From Sanderia malayensis (taxonomy: Eukaryota > Cnidaria > Scyphozoa > Semaeostomeae > Pelagiidae), in NCBI GenBank assembly GCA_013076295.1, contig RQOL01000107.1:1-64000 (forward strand): a stretch of DNA of 64,000 nt, read 5' to 3'. Shown piece by piece: positions 24,169 through 36,890 of the stretch. Both the position numbers and the translations under genes were made by a program. The notes beneath the pieces were generated by a model that saw nothing but the letters and a program-made list of their open reading frames with translations, did no database searches and was not told the origin of the DNA. Each line of letters opens with the position of its first letter. Position 1 is the stretch's first letter.

Positions 24169-26694
24169 TTCATTAGTCGCATTGTTGGTCATCATTGAAA
24201 TCCGCACAGAGTTGATTAACAAAGCATGAACAACAAGCAAAGCAAAGGTAAAACACATAACTCCATCGCTGCAGAAAAGCAAAACATTCTAAGAAGAAAA
24301 AAGCGAACAACAATCCATCACAGACTGCCATGGCAACAACCAGGCACCCCACAAGAAAAACATAGGTGACAATTGTTGGAGACTCGCAACTCCTGAGAAT
24401 TAATGAGGAAAAAATTAACAATGACAAGCACCATCAAGTTGAAATACGAACACAATCAGGAATGAAAATCAAGCAAGCGGGAACAAGGCTTGTATAACCG
24501 ATAGTGACGTCATAATTGTACACGCTGCATCTAACGACTTGAGATCATCAGCGCCAGAAAAACTTGCGTCAGAAATCACGAACACATTGAAATCCATCCA
24601 AGAAAAGAACCCCACATCAAAGATAGCTTTCTCCTCCATATTCAGACGACAAGACAAAGAGCTGAATGCGAAAGCCACAAAACTGGACAAGATGCTCGAA
24701 GAAGAACTGATGATCAATGGATTTGACATTAATGATAATAATAACATTCTTTTTCAAATTTAGCTCACGACGGTCTACACATCAACCAGGGCGGAGGGCG
24801 AAATTTGCAGGTATTTTAATTAATTTTATTAAATGCTGCTAAGGAAGTCGCAGCACAAAAATTGACCAAGGCGACAAGGAAAAATCAAAGCATAAGCCGC
24901 TTGTAAGGAAGAGAAATGGTCTTAAAATAGCTTTTTTAAACATCGTGTTCGTAAGAAAAAGAGGACATGAACTGAATCTGCTGCTTCACAATCGTGAAAT
25001 TGACATCATAGGTCTCAGTGAAACGAGGCTAGATGAAAGGATAAGCGATTCTGAGGCCTCGATTCCTGGCTACCACATTATCAGAAACGACCGTAATATA
25101 AACGGTGCTGGGGTAGCTATTTACATTAAAGACACCGTACCTAGTCCGGTAATGAAGTACAAATGCGACGATTTAGAACTTTTATGCTTGGAAATTATGC
25201 AAAACATTCCAAACCATTTTTCCTAGCATGCTGGTATCGACCCCCAAAATCTGGGAATGATACAAGAAGCTTTGAAAACCTAAGAAACCTTTTATCCATT
25301 CTGGATGAAGAAGAAAAGGAAATAATCCTTATCGGTGATGCAAACTGTGACTTTAAAAACAACACCAAACACCCAAATACAAAAGCCTCAGAAGTATCCA
25401 CAGAGAACTTCAACTGACTCAATTAGTCAAGGATTATACAAGAGTAGCAATTGTACAAGCTGGCGAAAATAACACCAGAACTACGAAAAGCTTGATAGAC
25501 CATTTCTCTTGTAACAAACCTAACTTAATTATCAAACGTGATGTACTAGAAACAGGAATGGTAGATCATTACTTGGTTTATGGGATAAGAAAAATAGGAA
25601 CAAAAAAGCTACAATGGAAGAACCCAAAATATGTGGAGACCAGGAACCTTAAAAAATATAACAAACTCGCGTTTCAATATGATCTCCAAAAAATTAACTG
25701 GGAGCAAATTCTCTTCCCCTTATATCATGAACCAAGTGAAATGGTTCAATTATTTCAAGAAATATCTGAGACAAATTTGGAAATTTATGCACCGCTTAAA
25801 AAATTTCGGGTACGTGATGAACATGCTCCATGGTTATCTCCGTCACTAAGAGATTTGATAAGAAGGAGAAACCGAGCAAAATGGGAAGCTGTAGGGAAGC
25901 CCGAGCTATGGCCTGAGTACAAACTGTTGCGTAATGAAACTACTAATGAAGTAAACAAAGCAATAGAAGGCTATTACAAGGGTGATAGACGAAAACGAAG
26001 GTAAACCTGAGAAAATGTGCAAGACCATAAATAAAGTCTTGGTAAGACGAAGGATATGAAATCGATTAACAGTCTAAAGGCAAACAATAAGATATGAACT
26101 GAGAATCGGGAAATAGCAAATGCCTTCAATGGTCACTTCGTTTCGGTTGTACCTGAAATTGCTCAAAAGTAGAAAGTAAAGTAGGTGATGATCCAATCAA
26201 ACACATAAAACAAAACATCCAAACTAGATTTTCGTTCAAAGAAATAACCTTGGATGGCGTTTTGCTCTCACTACAGCAGCTAAAATGGCAACGCAAGTGG
26301 ACCGGATAAAGTACCTACCACGCTTGTCAAAGATGCATCTGAGCAAATCGCTTTACCTTTAGCAATGATCTTGAAAGTCTCTCTAGATAATGGTATATTC
26401 TTGAACTGTGGAAATTAGCCAGGGTAGCACCGATTTATAAATCAAGAGCGAGAGATGATGAAAATAATGATAGACCAATCTCTGTTCTTGGCATCTTTTC
26501 TAGAATTTTTGAAAAAAATCACTCATGACAGCTTTTCGAGTATCCTGATGTAAATAACACCCTTACTAAAAATCAATATGCCTTTCGGAAATTTCATTCG
26601 ACGATTACTTCAATGTTTGGCAGTAAAGATTATTGGTTGCAAAATGTCGACAATCGGAATGTCAACATGACTTTATTTCTTGACCTAAAACATT
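24169..26694 (+). pseudogene. CR1-like LINE relic (inverted unit)
   Basis: Plus-strand copy with the same domain series: esterase (24,480-24,830), endonuclease (24,945-25,417), linker (25,492-26,004), RT fingers ending LFLDLK at about 26,690. The truncation point and cruciform are as in the forward units. Confidence 0.85.
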
Positions 26695-27340
26695 ATTGAT
26701 TATTCAACAATAGATTATTGATCGAACAATAGATCATTCAATAATCTATTGTTCCATCTCCGGTGATGATTGGTTGTTTTTGCACTATACCGATCATTCA
26801 CCTCTTTTCTGATTGGCCAATTTCGATCCTCTTCTGGGTATAATAATTTGTTAGGTTTTCATTTTCGTTCTCCTTCTGACGTACTATTCCGATGAGTGTA
26901 TTATGTTTCAAAGCTATTTTGATTTACATTATGATTTCAGTTATCATTTTGCAGTTTGACCATTCGGTTGGTACTGCCTGGTGTACCGGCCCCACAATTT
27001 GCACGGCAAATCGGGTCAATCGACCGTAAAAGCTTATTCATACTCAAGCAATCCGGGCCGGTAGGCTAACCGCCCAATTTCTTGAGATAACATTAAGTAT
27101 TTTAAAATTAACACCTTATTTGGTAATTATTCTCGGACCGTCCACGGGCCATTTCGTCCGGGTGCCAATTTGCGGTTTTCACCAATTTTATAATGTTTTG
27201 TCTTTAGCCAAACCTACTGCCCTTCCTTGTAATGAATAGGGCAAAGATTACGATTGTAATGTTGCTGCACTTGAATTTTCTTATTTCCAGTCCTTCAATT
27301 GCATGAATATAAATATCGTCTATTGTAACGCAAAGTTCCT

Positions 27341-27719
27341 TTAGAGGTACTCACTTGGAGAGTTATGATCAAACCGCTCATGGCGACCATTTTGAAAAAC
27401 AACGTCTTCAGGTAAAGCAGCTGATCTGCCAAATATAACATTGTACGGCACGCAATTTGTAGCTTTACTGATTGTAGTATTTAAAGCAAAAACAAGTCGA
27501 TGGAGAATTTTGCGCCATTGAGTCTGTTGAATACGACGATGCAAGAAAATTGATCTTAACATGTCTTTGACAGTGCGCATGTTCCTCTCGGCAAAGCCAT
27601 TGCCTTGGCTGTGATACGCTGATGATGTTCTTTTTTCGATGCCAGCGTCGTACAAATGTGCCGTCCACATTAGAGCCTTGATCGGAAAGTAAATACAAAG
27701 GAATGCAGTTCACATACAT
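27341..27719 (-). pseudogene. Gypsy integrase relic (inverted unit)
   Basis: Reverse-oriented copy of the relic of 12,412-12,790 with the same frameshift and the same readable residues. Confidence 0.85.
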
Positions 27720-29188
27720 CCAATTGTGGTAAATCCAAAAGGAACAGGTTCAAACGTTCACTTTTGGATTGGAATGAGGCTACCAAGTATCATATCACTT
27801 TGCAAATTTTTCATTGGATAAAATGTAAACTTGTTGAAACAATAAACAACGTGACGTGCCATACTAGACGCTGGGCAGGGCAAGACCACGAGCACGATTA
27901 CGCACGGTGAAGTGGCATTTTTGACTTGTTGTTGGAAGCATCAGGTGAAAAGAAGAAAGTTTTCTAGCTGTATGCTTATGCAACTAATACAACAATTATA
28001 TTACTTCATTTTTTTGGAAAATGCAAGTTTGAGAAATTTGATGAAACAAGATAGAACATTGAAGTCACAATGTTTGCTTGAGTGGTTTCAAAACCAATGT
28101 TTCTTTATTTTACTGCGTTCAATCCTGAAAATTAAATCCAAGGTTTTTTATGTCGAAGAGTTAAAAAACGTGAATAGTCAATAAAATTAGTTATTGTTTT
28201 TTGTTCAAGCTCAACTTTTAGGATCGCAAGTTTGACTTTTAATTGATATTACTTTCTTCGCTTTCTGGATAATACAGTGAAATAAAAGCCATCTGTCGCG
28301 AGTCACCTCAAGGTTCCTTTGATTAGGATTTGCTACAAAAACAGGTCGTTTCTCTATATTTGATATATTTGAATGTTATCATTTGTATTTGACATTTCTT
28401 ATTGACATTTACGTTTCATAGCTTGATTTTGGAATTTCAGCAATAATACATTTCAGCAAATTATTCTTTATCAAGAGAAGGTGTACGCTCAGTTTGAAGA
28501 TCAAAGATAAAGATCAAAGATCTCTTCTGTTTGCATGCATTCATTTTAATGAACCTTTCCCCACGACAAGAAAGGCACTCCTGTGTTCTTGTCGAAATAA
28601 AAATGGCCTTTTGGGGCTTCTCGATTCGGGCAACGAATAAAAGTTAATAACCAGCAGATAAGCCAACCAAATGGCGTTTTCTCAATGTTTCTGAACGTCT
28701 AACTGCACTGCAGCAAAGATTACCGCCATTGATGAATTGATAATAAAGCCAGCATGCGGCTAAACGGAGGAGGATTTAAGGCCACGCGCAGGCTAGAATC
28801 CGACAAACATCTTCACATAAAAACAAACATACATCTTCACAAGATTTTTTCTCGAGAAGGACTCGTTCCGCTACGCAGCAGCAACAACAGCAAGCGGCTT
28901 TGAACATCTAGAGAACGTTAGATATGTAAAGGTTGACTATACATATCTAACGTTCAATAAACTTTGAGGCATTTTTTAATCCAACTTAACAGCTCCTCGA
29001 CATAGCAAGCCCTTAATGGCAATATATAATAATCCGAACCTACGTAAAACGGGCGGTACGTGTCAAATCAAAACAAACTCAAGTAGAAATGTTGGTCATA
29101 ATAATTAAAAAGTGAACGTGAGTAAGGTACATGAATTTGCAATCAGCTATTTAACTACATGTTGTTCATGCATTACACAGCAGCCAAT

Positions 29189-29822
29189 CTATTTTCCCCA
29201 GCGTCTGAAGCTAAATCTTCTGAAGCGGTATCTTCTGTAGCTGATGCGTCTGAAGCGATATCTTCTGTAGCTGATGCGCCTGAAGCTGACACGTCTGAAG
29301 AAGGGTTTTGGGTCTGCTTGATCGGACAAATCTTCATTTGGATCTCCTGGCAGAACCAATGGTCAAATATTTAGTTAACGCAACGTTAATTGCGCTGATT
29401 AAATTTACATATTGAATTATATAATTGACTTACTGTTTTCTATTTCAGTCTCATCTTCATCCTCACTTGGCTCTTCTGACTCATCAGCATCGGACTCAGA
29501 TTCTGGATCAGCATCGGACTGAGATTCTGGACCAGCATCAACATCGCCATCAGATTCAGCATCGGATTCGGCATCAGGGGCTTCTTTTGCTTCATCTTGC
29601 TGTTCCTCTGCCGCACCTACAAGATAAAACAACATTTCATCGAACTTTTCCGCCCAACGTATCTATCATACAAGTCAGTAGCTATGATAATATACAAAAC
29701 AAATATAGTACAGTTGACGATTTTATGAAAAGGCGATAGAGAAAGATTAATAACGCCGTAAATTTACCGAGTTGGCAGAAAACCAATCCGAGCAGAAGGA
29801 TTGCCAAGAAAATTGACTTCAT
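29189..29822 (-). CDS. Secreted acidic/cationic repeat precursor, copy 5 (basic frame intact)
   Basis: Minus-strand exons 29,822-29,768, 29,616-29,434 and 29,346-29,189, GT-AG introns in phase 1. Signal peptide as in copy 2; exon 2 has one substitution (QQDEAK instead of QQDQAK). Exon 3 has no frame-changing indel: after DPKP come seven pentapeptide units (FRRVS, FRRIS, YRRYR, FRRIS, YRRYR, FRRFS) ending in FRRWGK and TAG (29,191-29,189). The mature region would be strongly cationic and aromatic with an amidation-type Gly-Lys end. Together with copy 1 this argues that the basic frame is the intended one. This is the only copy in the window that is complete and uninterrupted in that frame. Confidence 0.75.
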
Positions 29823-30290
29823 CTTCAGCTTGAATGAGCCACAAACCAATCTGTCAATTCAAATGAAAAGAAAAAATTATACATAAATTGTACTGCACAT
29901 TAAATCGTGCAGACGAAGAGCTATTTAACAAGTTCAATTTTTTGTAAAAATTACAAACCTGTGTGCAGTAAAACTATGCTTTCACCGAAACGATTAGTGG
30001 AGTGACTTGATTGGCAATGTGCAGTGAAATTTATGTGCCACTAAACAATAGAAAATTCCAATCTTCATTGGAATAACAGAGGAAGAACTTCGCAGAGCTT
30101 CTCCCTCAAAACAAAGCAGTACCAAGTGACAAATATACAAACAAATGCAAGCATAATTGCATTTGTTGCCTCTTTGATGTAAAATCAAACCCTTTTTCTC
30201 CTACCCTTTGTTCGAAGGAAGTATTTTTTCTCTTTATGAGAGAGGAAGATTTGGTAAGAACGTCTTTGTTAGTAACAATGGGAAATTTCA

Positions 30291-32419
30291 TTAGTCGCAT
30301 TGTTGGTCATCATTGAAATCCGCACAGAGTTGATTAACAAAGCATGAACAACAAGCAAAGCAAAGGTAAAACACATAACTCCATCGCTGCAGAAAAGCAA
30401 AACATTCTAAGAAGAAAAAAGCGAACAACAATCCATCACAGACTGCCATGGCAACAACCAGGCACCCCACAAGAAAAACATAGGTGACAATTGTTGGAGA
30501 CTCGCAACTCCTGAGAATTAATGAGGAAAAAATTAACAATGACAAGCACCATCAAGTTGAAATACGAACACAATCAGGAATGAAAATCAAGCAAGCGGGA
30601 ACAAGGCTTGTATAACCGATAGTGACGTCATAATTGTACACGCTGCATCTAACGACTTGAGATCATCAGCGCCAGAAAAACTTGCGTCAGAAATCACGAA
30701 CACATTGAAATCCATCCAAGAAAAGAACCGCACATCAAAGATAGCTTTCTCCTCCATATTCAGACGACAAGACAAAGAGCTGAATGCGAAAGCCACAAAA
30801 CTGGACAAGATGCTCGAAGAAGAACTGATGATCAATGGATTTGACATTAATGATAATAATAACATTTTTTTTCAAATTTAGCTCACGACGGTCTACACAT
30901 CAACCAGGGCGGAGGGCGTAAATTTGCAGGTATTTTAATTAATTTTATTAAATGCTGCTAAGGAAGTCGAAGCTCAAAAATTGACCAAGGCGACAAGGAA
31001 AAATCAAAGCATAAGCCGCTTGTAAGGAAGAGAAATGGTCTTAAAATAGCTTTTTTAAACATCGTGTTCGTAAGAAAAAGAGGACATGAACTGAATCTGC
31101 TGCTTCACAATCGTGAAATTGACATCATAGGTCTCAGTGAAACGAGGCTAGATGAAAGGATAAGCGATTCTGAGGCCTCGATTCATGGCTACCACATTAT
31201 CAGAAACGACCGTAATATAAACGGTGCTGGGGTAGCTATTTACATTAAAGACACCGTACCTAGTCCGGTAATGAAGTAGAAATGCGACGATTTAGAACTT
31301 TTATGCTTGGAAATTATAGAAAGCATTCCAAACCATTTTTCCTAGCATGCTGGTATCGACCCCCAAAATCTGGGAATGATACAAGAAGCTTTGAAAACCT
31401 ATGAAACCTTTTATCCATTCTGGATGAAGAAGAAAAGGAAATAATCCTTATCGGTGATGCAAACTGTGACTTTAAAAACAACACCAAACACCCAAACACA
31501 AATGCCTCAGAAGTTTCCACAGAGAACTTCAACTGACTCAATTAGTCAAGGATTATACAAGAGTAGCAATTGTACAAGCTGGCGAAAATAACTTCAGAAC
31601 TACGAAAAGCTTGATAGACCATTTCTCTTGCAACAAACCTAACTTAATTATCAAACGTGATGTACTAGAAACAGGAATGGTAGATCATTACTTGGTTTAT
31701 GGGATAAGAAAAATAGGAACAAAAAAGCTACAATGGAAGAACCCAAAATATGTGGAGACCAGGAACCTTAAAAAATATAACAAACTCGCGTTTCAATATG
31801 ATCTCCAAAAAATTAACTGGGAGCAAATTCTCTTCCCCTTATATCATGAACCAAGTGAAATGGTTCAATTATTTCAAGAAATATTTGAGTCAATTTTGGA
31901 AATCCATGCACCGCTGAGAAAAATTCGGGTACGTGATGAACATGCTCCATGGTTATCTCCGTCACTAAGAGATTTGATAAGAAGGAGAAACCGAGCAAAA
32001 AGGGAATCTGTAGGGAAGCCCGAGCTACGGCCTGAGTACAAACTGTTGCGTAATAAAACTACTACTGAAGTAAACAAAGCAATAGCAGGCTACTACAACG
32101 GGTGATAGACGAAAACGAAGGTAAGCCTGAGAAAATGTGCACGACCATAAATAAAGTCTTGGATAAGACGCAGGATATGAAATCGATTAACAGTCTAAAA
32201 GCAAACAATAAGATATTAACTGAGAATCGGGAAATGGCAAATGCCTTCAATGGTCACTTCGTTTCGGTTGGACCTGAACTTGCTCAAAAATAGAAAGTAA
32301 AGTAGGTGATGATCCAATCAAACACATACCACAAAACATCCAAACTAGATTTTCGTTCAAAGAAATAACCTTGGATCGCGTTTTGCTCTCACTACAACAG
32401 CTAAAAATGGCAAGGCAAT
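30291..32419 (+). pseudogene. CR1-like LINE relic cut by BEL-A
   Basis: Esterase (30,590-30,940), endonuclease (31,064-31,541), linker (31,611-32,105) and beginning of RT region, then interrupted by the BEL-A 5' LTR at 32,420. It shows private changes relative to the other copies (for example FESILEIHAPLRKIR versus SETNLEIYAPLKKFR). Confidence 0.82.
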
Positions 32420-32621
32420 TGTCAAGTAGAACACGCATGATTGACAGTATTCGATTAGTTACCAAGCCCCAATTATATTTAATCATTCTTATCATAATTT
32501 TATTATTTTATTATTACGTTCATTCTAACATTACGCTTTTGTATTCACGTTTCATTAGTATTCGATATATCAGTTTTGTACATATTTATCCGATGTGTTT
32601 GTCTTCGTTCCGTTCTCCACA
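32420..32621 (+). repeat. BEL-A 5' LTR
   Basis: About 202 bp, TG...CA (TGTCAAGTAG to TCTCCACA). It is delimited on the left by loss of array-unit identity and on the right by the primer binding site. No second LTR is in the window. Confidence 0.75.
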
Positions 32622-32623
32622 TA

Positions 32624-32641
32624 TGGTGCCGTGACCAGGAT
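32624..32641 (+). other. BEL-A primer binding site
   Basis: TGGTGCCGTGACCAGGAT two bases after the LTR. This motif is common at the 5' end of BEL/Pao elements. I did not assign the tRNA. Confidence 0.6.
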
Positions 32642-32676
32642 TATTGTTGTTCGTCTATACAATTTTGGTAGCAGAC

Positions 32677-33690
32677 ATGCCGAAAACGCCGCTCGAAAAA
32701 TTGCAGTTGGAGCGAAGACAACTGAGGCGTAGCTTCACGAAGACTTACAACGAGGCATCAAGTCTATTCAAGAAGGATCGTCTATTGAATGAAGAAATAA
32801 CCTTTCTCAAGACAGCCGCTGCAGCCTTACAAGAGCAATTGAAGGAGTGCCAGAATTTAGACAAAGAAATACGTATCGTCGCCCTAGATGAAATCGAAGA
32901 TGAAGATGAATCGGACGCATTCTTTGATGAAGTCACCGAGGTAACAAACAACAGCCGAGGTAAGATAAGTAAGCTTGCATTTTGTATCTCGGAAATTGAA
33001 AAGAAAAACGCTTCAACTCTCGTTTCCCAATCTTCAACGTCACAATCTACGCTAACGTTAAGGTCGAAGCTACCCGATTTGCAACTGCCCACATTTGACG
33101 GAAAAATCACAGATTGGCACGGTTTCTGGGACAGATTCCAAACCCAAGTAGGCAGTCTATCCGATCTCCCAGCATCTTCAAAATTCACTTATCTGATTGG
33201 TCAGTTACGGGGAGAGGCTCTAAAAACAGTTCAAGGCATTATGCCTTTGGAGATAATTATGCAATTCTAGAAGAAACATTAAAAGAGAATTTTGGCCACC
33301 CCAGACGTATCATTCGCGCTCACGTGAACAATATTCTCAAACAAAATGACTAAGCCAACACAATCTGCCATTAGTTTAAGGAATTTTTATAATGCAGTTA
33401 TGGGAGACATTCGTTCCCTAGAGGCTTTGAAGATCAACGTTTCGGCTTGCGCTCCTTTTATCATCCCAATACTTGAAGACAAATTGCCAGGAAAGGTCCG
33501 CAGTGTAATTTGCGATTCTGGACAGGGTGTCAACTTCCTCCTTAAACAATTCACTGACAGTTTTCGAGATTACATCGCTCGAGAGGAGCAAACACAAACA
33601 GGGTTTTCCCCAGCTACACTGCCACCCTGTCTCGTTGCGAATCATACGAACATAACGTTTCTAGTACCAGTACTTTATCAACCACGCTAA
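32677..33690 (+). pseudogene. BEL-A gag, N-terminal part (frameshifted)
   Basis: Starts MPKTPLEKLQLERRQLRR, a coiled-coil-like charged N-terminus. Then the DUF1759-type Pao gag core is clear: LPDLQLPTFDGKITDWHGFW, FTYLIGQLRGEALKTV. A shift near 33,236 moves coding to the frame with YAFGDNYAILEETLKENFG, and another near 33,350 to the frame with FYNAVMGDIRSLEAL. Coding ends where Gypsy-2 begins. Confidence 0.88.
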
Positions 33691-33705
33691 ACACACGTTG
33701 CCAAC

Positions 33706-33832
33706 TGTTGTGTTTAGAGCATATCAGAGTCAGACAGAGACGCGTGTGAGTTTCATGAACATAACCAATTGAATGAATGACTTTTACAAGTCAGTAGATA
33801 AAACAATAAAAGTCCATAGGGAGTCCATAGCA
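33706..33832 (-). repeat. Gypsy-2 3' LTR
   Basis: 127 bp; the minus strand begins TGCTATGGAC and ends CACAACA. The polypurine tract lies directly inside it, and CCAAC follows on the outer side. Confidence 0.94.
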
Positions 33833-33919
33833 TCTCTCCTTTTCTTCGCAGGAATAGAGTATTACTGACAATGTTTAAATAAAAGAAAATAATACTTATC
33901 TAATCAGTTTCTCGTTAAT

Positions 33920-35765
33920 CTAATGAGTATAAACTTCTCCATATAACGTTGGCATTCGTCTGATTCTTTGAGGATATTGATGAACTGCCTCGTGCTCGAT
34001 TTCGGTCTCGTTTTCATCATCGCTCGATTCAACTTCACTATCGGGATTAGTAATCTGAATGTTTTCGTCATCGGGTGGATTGTACTTTTTGAAGAATGAT
34101 GTGTTGCGTGTAATCTTATGGTCTGATCTGATTGCAGTTATTCTTGTTCCAGCGATCTCTGTCACACGGTACGGACTGGAGTTGAATCTGCTTGTGGTCT
34201 TATCTTTTCTCCCTTGTTTTACAAGAACAAGATCTCCTTTCTGGATTCCTGACTTTTTCGTGTGCTGGCGTTGATCGTAGTAAGCTTTTGCTTTGGCTTT
34301 ACTTTTTGCTTCATTTTCTTGTAGCTCTTTGTGTTTGTTTACTGGTTTTGTTGTTGTGATCATGCTTGGAAGCTTTGTGCGGATTACACGATTGAATAGA
34401 AGTGTTGCTGGTGGAATTTGCGTTGTACTATGTGGTGTTGTGCGATAATTCAGTAGAAAAAGATGAAGTTCTTTTCGCCAATTTTTCCCGTCAATTTTCG
34501 ATGTTTGAATGAGCTTCTTCAGAGGTCGGTTAAAAGATTCGACTTCTGCGTTTCCTCTTGGCCAAAGGGGTGTGCTTGGTTTAAATTGAATTCCCCATGT
34601 CTTCATGTATTGACTGATTTCTTCTCCGTTAAATGGAGGGCCATTGTCACTTACAAATTTAACAGGTATTCCGTGCGTTCCGAAGATTCTGTCGAGTTTT
34701 GGTATGATGCACGATGCTGATGTTGACTTTACGATCTCAACTTCAGGGAAGCGCGAATACGTGTCCACGACAGATAGTAGATATTCACCGGATGGAACAG
34801 GTCCGAAGAAATCTGCCTTTACCGTGTGCCAAGGTGAAGGTGGTAGCGCTGTAGATTGCATTGGTTCCTTGTGGCTTTCTGGTCCTGTGGCTTGGCAGGC
34901 TGTACATTTATCGATGAATTCTTTCGTGTATTTGTTGATGTTTGGGAACCATATTTTTTCGCGAATGAGCATTTTGGTTTTTGTCAGACCAGAATGTCCT
35001 GGTTGATGGGCGAGTTTTATTGCTTTGTTGCGTAATGTTGCTGGCATCACTATGCGAGAGTTTCTGAGAATGATGTTGTCTTTGACCGTTAAGTCTTGGC
35101 GAACTGTGTGTAGAATTCTCAACTCGTCTTTGTTTATTGTTGTATCTTCGATTTGATCTATTTCGTGCCATTTGTTTCTGGAAATGAAGCTTATTGCCGC
35201 TTGAAGTGTAGGATCATTTTGTGTTTCTGTCTCTATTTCATCAATTGTCATAGCCTTCGGGACGGCATTGAGACTTAGAAAATTTACATATTCCTCCGCA
35301 ATGGTATCTTGTTCCGGACGGAATGTTGCTGGGTGACGTGACATATAATCGGCCGGGTTTTCTGCTCCTTTCCTGTATTTTACGGTGAAATCGTAATTCT
35401 GAAGTCGTAACTGCCATCGTTCGATTCGTGCTGGCGGTTTTGATGCTGGGTTGTTAAAGATGACTTCTAATGCTTTATGATCTGTGATGATGTCAAAGTT
35501 TTTCGCACCGTATAGAAATAAGTGTAGTCGTTCTACTCCCCATACTAAGGCTAATGCTTCTTTTTCCGTCTGAGAGTACTTCTGTTCGACTGGTGAGAGT
35601 GATCTTGAAGCGAATGCAATAATTTTTCTATCTGATGATCCTTGCGTTGACGTTTGGGCTAATATTGCACTTAGTCCAACTGGGCTGGCGTCGCATGTTA
35701 CTTCAGTGTGTTTATCGATGTCGAAGTATGCCATGACTGGTTGTGATTGTAACGTATAGATGATA
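33920..35765 (-). pseudogene. Gypsy-2 RNase H and integrase
   Basis: One long open frame. RNase H: TCDASPVGLSAILAQ, YSQTEKEALALVWGVE, ITDHKALEVIF. Integrase: HQPGHSGLTKTKML with CTACQATG (HHCC), then KADFFGPVPSGE, VSDNGPPFNGEE, GNAEVESFNR for the DDE triad. The C-terminal region is KGDLVLVKQGRKDK, SSPYRVTEI, TRNTSFFKKY, with an acidic tail and YPQRIRRMPT. The frame's upstream end lies in the ISL2EU element; real coding begins after the AT at 35,766-35,767. Apart from that interruption this part is undamaged. Confidence 0.92.
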
Positions 35766-36145
35766 TGCATATTGACGTCACAGTCCATTCGCCGCCATGC
35801 TGAGTGGTAAAATGAGTGGTAAGATGGCGGCCACAAAGTAGCCTCTAAATAGGCCCCTTCAAAAATTACACAATAGGCAAGGATGCCAAGTCAGATTTGC
35901 AAAAAAAATTTGTCACTTGACGTCAAAATAGTAGTTTTCTGTAATGAAATCAGATTGTTATCTGATAGACTTTCTCTCTTATAAAAAATTTAACCGAAAA
36001 ACAGGCTGTCGGCCAAGGCTCGCGGCTTTTTAGAAAAAGAGTTAGGCCGAAGTACACAAGTCCCTGTCATTGACAAGAGAGGCTGGTGATGAACAAAAAA
36101 GGGCGCGCAAAACAAATTTTGATTTTGCAGCGATATTTTTTCAAA

Positions 36146-36320
36146 ATGGTTAAGTCTTGTTCTGTTCTTGGTTGCACGAAAAATGGATTTAAGAATGAGG
36201 TCAAATTTCATCGAATTCCCAAAGACCCTGAACGGAGGGAAAGGTGGATTTTTATTGCCAAAATAAACCCAGATAGCAATATTGACCATGCTTGGGTTTG
36301 CGGAATTCACTTTGTCTCAG
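36146..36320 (+). pseudogene. THAP domain exon of transposase
   Basis: MVKSCSVLGCTKNGFKNEVK, then FHRIPKDPERRERW and WVCGIHF: the C-x4-C, invariant Trp and C-x2-H zinc module of THAP DNA-binding domains. The sequence then meets a good 5' splice site (CAG-GTAGGC at 36,321), so this is a first exon. The domain would bind the transposon ends. Confidence 0.85.
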
Positions 36321-36654
36321 GTAGGCCATAACATATTTGTATTTATTCACCATTTTTTCCCTACGGATTGCTCTGATTGGGATGTGAGATTATAATTATC
36401 TGCTTTACACGTTTATAACTAAATAGATACATATGTCTCCTTAATGTTTAGGTCAGAAAAGTGAGAACATAGTCAGAACTTAAAGGAAGACAACATATTG
36501 TATTGAGGTCAGGAGGTTTTCCAACTGAGGACTGATTTGGCATTGTTATCTTTTGAGCAATTACTCTGGAACATGACAATAATAAGCTCCTTATGAAAAT
36601 TCTTGGTTTCATCGAACCTTACATGCATTCCCATCACAACAGAAAGCTCTCTAA

Positions 36655-36890
36655 TTTTCAAGAACTTCTTCTTGCACTAATCTGGTTACATCTTGATTTA
36701 TCAGAGTGATACTTGGCTTATCGTTTTGGAATTCACCAAAGTAGTGTTTGCAGAATTTTCTACAAGTGGATTGGTGTTTTGTCAAAATGTCAATCTGCCC
36801 TTATTCTTTGGCCTGAAAGGAAAGTTCTTCACAAGACCATGCCTACAGCATCCAGAGAGCATTTTTCAAAGTGTGCTGTGATCATTGATT
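36655..36890 (+). pseudogene. HTH/transposase relic (DDE_4 type)
   Basis: One frame with stops reads FQELLLALIWLHLDL, YLAYRFGIHQSSVCRIFYKW, LILWPERKVLHKTMP, KCAVIID. This is the helix-turn-helix and beginning of the DDE core found behind THAP in Harbinger/ISL2EU-like transposases. Catalytic Asp of AVIID is kept; the rest of the core is not recognisable. Confidence 0.65.

Larger units (their letters stand above)
24169..29166 (-). repeat. Array unit in inverted orientation (partial)
   Basis: The reverse complement of the unit body: LINE relic (now +), cruciform, integrase relic (now -), hairpin and gene 3' flank. It starts at the LINE ORF1 region, so the gene part of this unit is lost in the gap. 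Confidence 0.93.
29167..32419 (-). repeat. Second inverted unit (gene end and LINE part)
   Basis: Contains gene copy 5 with its upstream region and the LINE relic (+). It ends abruptly at 32,419 where the BEL-A LTR starts. It is slightly more diverged from the other units in the LINE part. Confidence 0.9.
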
